The notes beneath the pieces were generated by a model. That model did not search any database. It saw only the letters and a program-made list of their open reading frames with translations, and had not been told where the DNA came from. 15,196 nucleotides of DNA, taken from positions 2,501-17,696 of the forward strand of contig JAIXMN010000091.1 in assembly GCA_025716815.1 (NCBI GenBank), read 5' to 3'. Origin of the DNA: Dichotomocladium elegans (lineage: Eukaryota > Mucoromycota > Mucoromycetes > Mucorales > Lichtheimiaceae). Position numbers and translations under genes: made by a program. Below, piece by piece: positions 6,656 through 15,196 of the stretch (the first letter of the stretch is position 1; every line of letters starts with the position of its first letter).

Positions 6656-8284
6656 TCATTTCGGCCTTGAAGGTTTTTCATTACTTGCAGGTCGTAATGT
6701 GGTCCGTTTGGGCTCAACGTTGGATCATTCGAAAGCTCTCGACGCGCCCGTTCGAATGGTGGTACTCCGGAGGCCCTCCGGGCACGAAATCGGGGTCAAA
6801 AAGCCCCTCGCGCGTCGTGAATGAATTTTCGTGCAGGTGCTTTTGTGTGTTTCTCAACGCGTTCTGGTCCGTTTGGCATGAAACTTGGTTTATTCGATGC
6901 GCCGAAATTTTGCGCACAAGAAACCATCGCGGCATTTGCATGAGAAGAATGCAAATGCGCGGTTATTACGAAAAAACATGAGGTGAAAATTTTATTTTCA
7001 GGTTTCTGTTTGTTTTCATGACGCACATGCTTTTGCCATTCATTTTATTGCGGTTTTAAATTTTTTATGTTTTTTTGTATTTTTTTGCGATAAAGGATGC
7101 TGCGATTCACTACAGAAAACACCTAGAGAGTGTCTCAAAGATGTCCGAAAATGTCCCACATGTGTTGCAGAAAAGTCCTAAGATGGGTCCCAGTCAAGTG
7201 TAAAAATGACCTAGACGTATTGGGGAAAAGACCTAGGATGGGTCCCAGTCAAGTGTAAAAATGACTTGGACGTTTTGAGGAAAAGTCCTTGAAGTGACCC
7301 CAGTCAAGTGTAAAAATGACTTGGACGTTTTGAGGAAAAGTCCTTGAAGTGACCCCAGTCAAGTCCCAAAATGACCTAGGATGATTGGAAGTCAAGTCTA
7401 AAAAAGACCTAGGATGATTCCCATTCAAGTCTAAAAAAGACCTAGGATGAGTCCAAGTCAAGTCTGAAAAAGACCTAGGGTGAGTCCAAGTCAAGTCTAA
7501 AAAAGACCAAGGATCAGTCCAAGTCAAGTCTAAAAAAGACCTAGAGTAAGTCCTAGTCAAGTCTAAAAAAGACCTAGGACGATTCCCATTCAAGTCTAAA
7601 AAAGACCTAGGATGATTAGAAGTCAAGTCTAAAAAAGACCTAGGATGATTCCAAGTCAAGTCTAAAAAAGACCTAGGATCAGTCCAAGTCATGTCTAAAA
7701 AAGACCTAGGCCAAGTCCAAGTCAAGTCTAAAATAGACCTAGGATGATTGGAAGTCAAGTGTAAAAAAGACCTAGGATGATTAGAAGTCAAGTCTAAAAA
7801 AGACCTAGGATCAGTCCAAGTCAAGTCTAAAAAAGACCTAGGATCAGTCCAAGTCAAGTCTAAAAAAGACCTAGGATGAGTCCAAGTCAAGTCTAAAAAA
7901 GACCTAGGCCAAGTCCAAGTCAAGTCTAAAATAGACCTAGGATGATTAGAAGTCAAGTCTAAAAAATACCTAGGATCAGTCCAAGTCAAGTCTAAAAAAG
8001 ACCTAGGATGATTGCAAGTCAAGTCTAAAAAAGACCTAGGATCAGTCCAAGTCAAGTCTAAAAAAGACCTAGGATGATTCCCATTCAAGTCTAAAAAAGA
8101 CCTAGGATGATTCCAGGTCAAGTCTAAAAAAGACCTAGGCCAAGTCCAAGTCAAGTCTAAAAAAGACCTAGGATGAATCCAAGTCAAGTCGAAAAAAGAC
8201 CTAGGATCTGCCAAGTCAAGTCTAAAAAGACCTAGGATGAGTCCAAGTCAAGTCTAAAAAAGATCTAGGGTATGTCCTAGTCAA
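6656..8284. repeat. Higher-order repeat unit 2 (1629 bp)
   Basis: It has the same order of core, 55-bp and 33-bp blocks as unit 1 and appears identical by inspection apart from a G to T change at 7967 (gacctagg becomes tacctagg). That difference changes one residue of the minus-strand translation. Such near identity implies very recent duplication or conversion. Confidence 0.97.
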
Positions 8285-9913
8285 TCATTTCGGCCTTGAA
8301 GGTTTTTCATTACTTGCAGGTCGTAATGTGGTCCGTTTGGGCTCAACGTTGGATCATTCGAAAGCTCTCGACGCGCCCGTTCGAATGGTGGTACTCCGGA
8401 GGCCCTCCGGGCACGAAATCGGGGTCAAAAAGCCCCTCGCGCGTCGTGAATGAATTTTCGTGCAGGTGCTTTTGTGTGTTTCTCAACGCGTTCTGGTCCG
8501 TTTGGCATGAAACTTGGTTTATTCGATGCGCCGAAATTTTGCGCACAAGAAACCATCGCGGCATTTGCATGAGAAGAATGCAAATGCGCGGTTATTACGA
8601 AAAAACATGAGGTGAAAATTTTATTTTCAGGTTTCTGTTTGTTTTCATGACGCACATGCTTTTGCCATTCATTTTATTGCGGTTTTAAATTTTTTATGTT
8701 TTTTTGTATTTTTTTGCGATAAAGGATGCTGCGATTCACTACAGAAAACACCTAGAGAGTGTCTCAAAGATGTCCGAAAATGTCCCACATGTGTTGCAGA
8801 AAAGTCCTAAGATGGGTCCCAGTCAAGTGTAAAAATGACCTAGACGTATTGGGGAAAAGACCTAGGATGGGTCCCAGTCAAGTGTAAAAATGACTTGGAC
8901 GTTTTGAGGAAAAGTCCTTGAAGTGACCCCAGTCAAGTGTAAAAATGACTTGGACGTTTTGAGGAAAAGTCCTTGAAGTGACCCCAGTCAAGTCCCAAAA
9001 TGACCTAGGATGATTGGAAGTCAAGTCTAAAAAAGACCTAGGATGATTCCCATTCAAGTCTAAAAAAGACCTAGGATGAGTCCAAGTCAAGTCTGAAAAA
9101 GACCTAGGGTGAGTCCAAGTCAAGTCTAAAAAAGACCAAGGATCAGTCCAAGTCAAGTCTAAAAAAGACCTAGAGTAAGTCCTAGTCAAGTCTAAAAAAG
9201 ACCTAGGACGATTCCCATTCAAGTCTAAAAAAGACCTAGGATGATTAGAAGTCAAGTCTAAAAAAGACCTAGGATGATTCCAAGTCAAGTCTAAAAAAGA
9301 CCTAGGATCAGTCCAAGTCATGTCTAAAAAAGACCTAGGCCAAGTCCAAGTCAAGTCTAAAATAGACCTAGGATGATTGGAAGTCAAGTGTAAAAAAGAC
9401 CTAGGATGATTAGAAGTCAAGTCTAAAAAAGACCTAGGATCAGTCCAAGTCAAGTCTAAAAAAGACCTAGGATCAGTCCAAGTCAAGTCTAAAAAAGACC
9501 TAGGATGAGTCCAAGTCAAGTCTAAAAAAGACCTAGGCCAAGTCCAAGTCAAGTCTAAAATAGACCTAGGATGATTAGAAGTCAAGTCTAAAAAAGACCT
9601 AGGATCAGTCCAAGTCAAGTCTAAAAAAGACCTAGGATGATTGCAAGTCAAGTCTAAAAAAGACCTAGGATCAGTCCAAGTCAAGTCTAAAAAAGACCTA
9701 GGATGATTCCCATTCAAGTCTAAAAAAGACCTAGGATGATTCCAGGTCAAGTCTAAAAAAGACCTAGGCCAAGTCCAAGTCAAGTCTAAAAAAGACCTAG
9801 GATGAATCCAAGTCAAGTCGAAAAAAGACCTAGGATCTGCCAAGTCAAGTCTAAAAAGACCTAGGATGAGTCCAAGTCAAGTCTAAAAAAGATCTAGGGT
9901 ATGTCCTAGTCAA
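8285..9913. repeat. Higher-order repeat unit 3 (1629 bp)
   Basis: I see no difference from unit 1 in the parts compared, including the variant gtcatgtctaaa in one monomer (near 9316) that units 1 to 5 share but unit 6 lacks. Confidence 0.97.
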
Positions 9914-11674
9914 TCATTTCGGCCTTGAAGGTTTTTCATTACTTGCAGGTCGTAATGTGGTCCGTTTGGGCTCAACGTTGGATCATTCGAAAGCTCTCGA
10001 CGCGCCCGTTCGAATGGTGGTACTCCGGAGGCCCTCCGGGCACGAAATCGGGGTCAAAAAGCCCCTCGCGCGTCGTGAATGAATTTTCGTGCAGGTGCTT
10101 TTGTGTGTTTCTCAACGCGTTCTGGTCCGTTTGGCATGAAACTTGGTTTATTCGATGCGCCGAAATTTTGCGCACAAGAAACCATCGCGGCATTTGCATG
10201 AGAAGAATGCAAATGCGCGGTTATTACGAAAAAACATGAGGTGAAAATTTTATTTTCAGGTTTCTGTTTGTTTTCATGACGCACATGCTTTTGCCATTCA
10301 TTTTATTGCGGTTTTAAATTTTTTATGTTTTTTTGTATTTTTTTGCGATAAAGGATGCTGCGATTCACTACAGAAAACACCTAGAGAGTGTCTCAAAGAT
10401 GTCCGAAAATGTCCCACATGTGTTGCAGAAAAGTCCTAAGATGGGTCCCAGTCAAGTGTAAAAATGACCTAGACGTATTGGGGAAAAGACCTAGGATGGG
10501 TCCCAGTCAAGTGTAAAAATGACTTGGACGTTTTGAGGAAAAGTCCTTGAAGTGACCCCAGTCAAGTGTAAAAATGACTTGGACGTTTTGAGGAAAAGTC
10601 CTTGAAGTGACCCCAGTCAAGTCCCAAAATGACTTGGACGTTTTGAGGAAAAGACCTAGGATGGGTCCCAGTCAAGTGTAAAAATGACTTGGACGTTTTG
10701 AGGAAAAGTCCTTGAAGTGACCCCAGTCAAGTGTAAAAATGACTTGGACGTTTTGAGGAAAAGTCCTTGAAGTGACCCCAGTCAAGTCCCAAAATGACCT
10801 AGGATGATTGGAAGTCAAGTCTAAAAAAGACCTAGGATGATTCCCATTCAAGTCTAAAAAAGACCTAGGATGAGTCCAAGTCAAGTCTGAAAAAGACCTA
10901 GGGTGAGTCCAAGTCAAGTCTAAAAAAGACCAAGGATCAGTCCAAGTCAAGTCTAAAAAAGACCTAGAGTAAGTCCTAGTCAAGTCTAAAAAAGACCTAG
11001 GACGATTCCCATTCAAGTCTAAAAAAGACCTAGGATGATTAGAAGTCAAGTCTAAAAAAGACCTAGGATGATTCCAAGTCAAGTCTAAAAAAGACCTAGG
11101 ATCAGTCCAAGTCATGTCTAAAAAAGACCTAGGCCAAGTCCAAGTCAAGTCTAAAATAGACCTAGGATGATTGGAAGTCAAGTGTAAAAAAGACCTAGGA
11201 TGATTAGAAGTCAAGTCTAAAAAAGACCTAGGATCAGTCCAAGTCAAGTCTAAAAAAGACCTAGGATGAGTCCAAGTCAAGTCTAAAAAAGACCTAGGCC
11301 AAGTCCAAGTCAAGTCTAAAATAGACCTAGGATGATTAGAAGTCAAGTCTAAAAAAGACCTAGGATCAGTCCAAGTCAAGTCTAAAAAAGACCTAGGATG
11401 ATTGCAAGTCAAGTCTAAAAAAGACCTAGGATCAGTCCAAGTCAAGTCTAAAAAAGACCTAGGATGATTCCCATTCAAGTCTAAAAAAGACCTAGGATGA
11501 TTCCAGGTCAAGTCTAAAAAAGACCTAGGCCAAGTCCAAGTCAAGTCTAAAAAAGACCTAGGATGAATCCAAGTCAAGTCGAAAAAAGACCTAGGATCTG
11601 CCAAGTCAAGTCTAAAAAGACCTAGGATGAGTCCAAGTCAAGTCTAAAAAAGATCTAGGGTATGTCCTAGTCAA
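9914..11674. repeat. Higher-order repeat unit 4 (1761 bp variant)
   Basis: It differs from units 1-3 by a net 132 bp. There is a 165-bp insertion (10621-10785, three extra 55-bp monomers) and loss of one 33-bp monomer of the gatcagtccaa type (single at about 11231, double in unit 1 at about 6180-6245). Otherwise it matches unit 1. Confidence 0.97.
10621..10785. repeat. 165-bp duplicated segment in unit 4
   Basis: The string gtcccaaaatgac occurs at 10621 and again at 10786, exactly 165 bp apart. The intervening DNA repeats the preceding three 55-bp monomers. Equivalent segments lie at 12382-12546 in unit 5 and 14143-14307 in unit 6. Units 1-3 lack it. Confidence 0.9.
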
Positions 11675-13435
11675 TCATTTCGGCCTTGAAGGTTTTTCAT
11701 TACTTGCAGGTCGTAATGTGGTCCGTTTGGGCTCAACGTTGGATCATTCGAAAGCTCTCGACGCGCCCGTTCGAATGGTGGTACTCCGGAGGCCCTCCGG
11801 GCACGAAATCGGGGTCAAAAAGCCCCTCGCGCGTCGTGAATGAATTTTCGTGCAGGTGCTTTTGTGTGTTTCTCAACGCGTTCTGGTCCGTTTGGCATGA
11901 AACTTGGTTTATTCGATGCGCCGAAATTTTGCGCACAAGAAACCATCGCGGCATTTGCATGAGAAGAATGCAAATGCGCGGTTATTACGAAAAAACATGA
12001 GGTGAAAATTTTATTTTCAGGTTTCTGTTTGTTTTCATGACGCACATGCTTTTGCCATTCATTTTATTGCGGTTTTAAATTTTTTATGTTTTTTTGTATT
12101 TTTTTGCGATAAAGGATGCTGCGATTCACTACAGAAAACACCTAGAGAGTGTCTCAAAGATGTCCGAAAATGTCCCACATGTGTTGCAGAAAAGTCCTAA
12201 GATGGGTCCCAGTCAAGTGTAAAAATGACCTAGACGTATTGGGGAAAAGACCTAGGATGGGTCCCAGTCAAGTGTAAAAATGACTTGGACGTTTTGAGGA
12301 AAAGTCCTTGAAGTGACCCCAGTCAAGTGTAAAAATGACTTGGACGTTTTGAGGAAAAGTCCTTGAAGTGACCCCAGTCAAGTCCCAAAATGACTTGGAC
12401 GTTTTGAGGAAAAGACCTAGGATGGGTCCCAGTCAAGTGTAAAAATGACTTGGACGTTTTGAGGAAAAGTCCTTGAAGTGACCCCAGTCAAGTGTAAAAA
12501 TGACTTGGACGTTTTGAGGAAAAGTCCTTGAAGTGACCCCAGTCAAGTCCCAAAATGACCTAGGATGATTGGAAGTCAAGTCTAAAAAAGACCTAGGATG
12601 ATTCCCATTCAAGTCTAAAAAAGACCTAGGATGAGTCCAAGTCAAGTCTGAAAAAGACCTAGGGTGAGTCCAAGTCAAGTCTAAAAAAGACCAAGGATCA
12701 GTCCAAGTCAAGTCTAAAAAAGACCTAGAGTAAGTCCTAGTCAAGTCTAAAAAAGACCTAGGACGATTCCCATTCAAGTCTAAAAAAGACCTAGGATGAT
12801 TAGAAGTCAAGTCTAAAAAAGACCTAGGATGATTCCAAGTCAAGTCTAAAAAAGACCTAGGATCAGTCCAAGTCATGTCTAAAAAAGACCTAGGCCAAGT
12901 CCAAGTCAAGTCTAAAATAGACCTAGGATGATTGGAAGTCAAGTGTAAAAAAGACCTAGGATGATTAGAAGTCAAGTCTAAAAAAGACCTAGGATCAGTC
13001 CAAGTCAAGTCTAAAAAAGACCTAGGATGAGTCCAAGTCAAGTCTAAAAAAGACCTAGGCCAAGTCCAAGTCAAGTCTAAAATAGACCTAGGATGATTAG
13101 AAGTCAAGTCTAAAAAAGACCTAGGATCAGTCCAAGTCAAGTCTAAAAAAGACCTAGGATGATTGCAAGTCAAGTCTAAAAAAGACCTAGGATCAGTCCA
13201 AGTCAAGTCTAAAAAAGACCTAGGATGATTCCCATTCAAGTCTAAAAAAGACCTAGGATGATTCCAGGTCAAGTCTAAAAAAGACCTAGGCCAAGTCCAA
13301 GTCAAGTCTAAAAAAGACCTAGGATGAATCCAAGTCAAGTCGAAAAAAGACCTAGGATCTGCCAAGTCAAGTCTAAAAAGACCTAGGATGAGTCCAAGTC
13401 AAGTCTAAAAAAGATCTAGGGTATGTCCTAGTCAA
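11675..13435. repeat. Higher-order repeat unit 5 (1761 bp variant)
   Basis: It has the same indel state as unit 4 (165-bp insertion present, one gatcagtccaa monomer absent) and appears identical to it by inspection. Units 4 and 5 look like a fresh duplication of one another. Confidence 0.97.
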
Positions 13436-15196
13436 TCATTTCGGCCTTGAAGGTTTTTCATTACTTGCAGGTCGTAATGTGGTCCGTTTGGGCTCAACGT
13501 TGGATCATTCGAAAGCTCTCGACGCGCCCGTTCGAATGGTGGTACTCCGGAGGCCCTCCGGGCACGAAATCGGGGTCAAAAAGCCCCTCGCGCGTCGTGA
13601 ATGAATTTTCGTGCAGGTGCTTTTGTGTGTTTCTCAACGCGTTCTGGTCCGTTTGGCATGAAACTTGGTTTATTCGATGCGCCGAAATTTTGCGCACAAG
13701 AAACCATCGCGGCATTTGCATGAGAAGAATGCAAATGCGCGGTTATTACGAAAAAACATGAGGTGAAAATTTTATTTTCAGGTTTCTGTTTGTTTTCATG
13801 ACGCACATGCTTTTGCCATTCATTTTATTGCGGTTTTAAATTTTTTATGTTTTTTTGTATTTTTTTGCGATAAAGGATGCTGCGATTCACTACAGAAAAC
13901 ACCTAGAGAGTGTCTCAAAGATGTCCGAAAATGTCCCACATGTGTTGCAGAAAAGTCCTAAGATGGGTCCCAGTCAAGTGTAAAAATGACCTAGACGTAT
14001 TGGGGAAAAGACCTAGGATGGGTCCCAGTCAAGTGTAAAAATGACTTGGACGTTTTGAGGAAAAGTCCTTGAAGTGACCCCAGTCAAGTGTAAAAATGAC
14101 TTGGACGTTTTGAGGAAAAGTCCTTGAAGTGACCCCAGTCAAGTCCCAAAATGACTTGGACGTTTTGAGGAAAAGACCTAGGATGGGTCCCAGTCAAGTG
14201 TAAAAATGACTTGGACGTTTTGAGGAAAAGTCCTTGAAGTGACCCCAGTCAAGTGTAAAAATGACTTGGACGTTTTGAGGAAAAGTCCTTGAAGTGACCC
14301 CAGTCAAGTCCCAAAATGACCTAGGATGATTGGAAGTCAAGTCTAAAAAAGACCTAGGATGATTCCCATTCAAGTCTAAAAAAGACCTAGGATGAGTCCA
14401 AGTCAAGTCTGAAAAAGACCTAGGGTGAGTCCAAGTCAAGTCTAAAAAAGACCAAGGATCAGTCCAAGTCAAGTCTAAAAAAGACCTAGAGTAAGTCCTA
14501 GTCAAGTCTAAAAAAGACCTAGGACGATTCCCATTCAAGTCTAAAAAAGACCTAGGATGATTAGAAGTCAAGTCTAAAAAAGACCTAGGATGATTCCAAG
14601 TCAAGTCTAAAAAAGACCTAGGATCAGTCCAAGTCAAGTCTAAAAAAGACCTAGGCCAAGTCCAAGTCAAGTCTAAAATAGACCTAGGATGATTGGAAGT
14701 CAAGTGTAAAAAGACCTAGGATGATTAGAAGTCAAGTCTAAAAAAGACCTAGGATCAGTCCAAGTCAAGTCTAAAAAAGACCTAGGATCAGTCCAAGTCA
14801 AGTCTAAAAAAGACCTAGGATGAGTCCAAGTCAAGTCTAAAAAAGACCTAGGCCAAGTCCAAGTCAAGTCTAAAATAGACCTAGGATGATTAGAAGTCAA
14901 GTCTAAAAAAGACCTAGGATCAGTCCAAGTCAAGTCTAAAAAAGACCTAGGATGATTGCAAGTCAAGTCTAAAAAAGACCTAGGATCAGTCCAAGTCAAG
15001 TCTAAAAAAGACCTAGGATGATTCCCATTCAAGTCTAAAAAAGACCTAGGATGATTCCAGGTCAAGTCTAAAAAAGACCTAGGCCAAGTCCAAGTCAAGT
15101 CTAAAAAAGACCTAGGATGAATCCAAGTCAAGTCGAAAAAAGACCTAGGATCTGCCAAGTCAAGTCTAAAAAGACCTAGGATGAGTCCAAGTCAAG
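13436..15196. repeat. Higher-order repeat unit 6 (truncated by window edge)
   Basis: It has the 165-bp insertion of units 4-5 but keeps the 33-bp monomer they lost. It has gtcaagtc where units 1-5 have gtcatgtc (about 14632-14640). One A is missing from an A6 tract (14708-14712), which splits the minus-strand open frame. By comparison with unit 5, about 32 bp are missing at the window edge, giving an expected period of about 1793 bp. Confidence 0.95.

Overview
This window is eukaryotic, non-protein-coding, repeat DNA. It has one well-supported functional gene, a 5S rRNA gene near the left end (498-615, + strand). I find no convincing protein-coding gene. The long open frames on the minus strand are a by-product of a 33-bp satellite monomer, whose length is a multiple of three. 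Most of them open with TTG or GTG rather than ATG.

Layout: (1) 1-330 is a regular 33-bp tandem array, which decays over 331-475. (2) 498-615 is the 5S gene with a T6 terminator, followed by about 400 bp of A/T-rich spacer and a degenerate tRNA-like sequence on the minus strand (1013-1083). (3) 1163-2035 is a tandem array of a 157-162 bp module. It runs into a diverged 'core' tail (2036-2290) and a heavily eroded 33-bp array (2291-2975). (4) 2990-3054 is a second, internally deleted tRNA relic on the minus strand, followed by a short unique spacer with a hairpin. (5) From 3143 to the right edge there are seven head-to-tail copies of a composite higher-order repeat. Each copy has a CpG-rich core of about 520 bp, a short block of 55-bp monomers and a block of about 27 monomers of 33 bp. 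Period lengths are 1884 (diverged), 1629, 1629, 1629, 1761, 1761, and a last copy cut by the window edge whose period would be about 1793.

Divergence falls sharply from left to right: relics, then a copy that is clearly diverged, then copies that look almost identical. This is what is expected at the edge of a satellite array homogenised by unequal exchange. All monomer sizes are multiples of 11 bp (22, 33, 55, 165). The core appears to be partly built from the same ancestral module of about 160 bp that is separately amplified at 1163-2035.

Organism: a eukaryote. Compared from memory, the 5S sequence seems closer to fungal (basidiomycete-like) 5S than to plant or vertebrate 5S, but I cannot assign a lineage with confidence. 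Plausible settings are a pericentromeric or other heterochromatic satellite next to a dispersed 5S gene, or a very long rDNA intergenic spacer carrying 5S.
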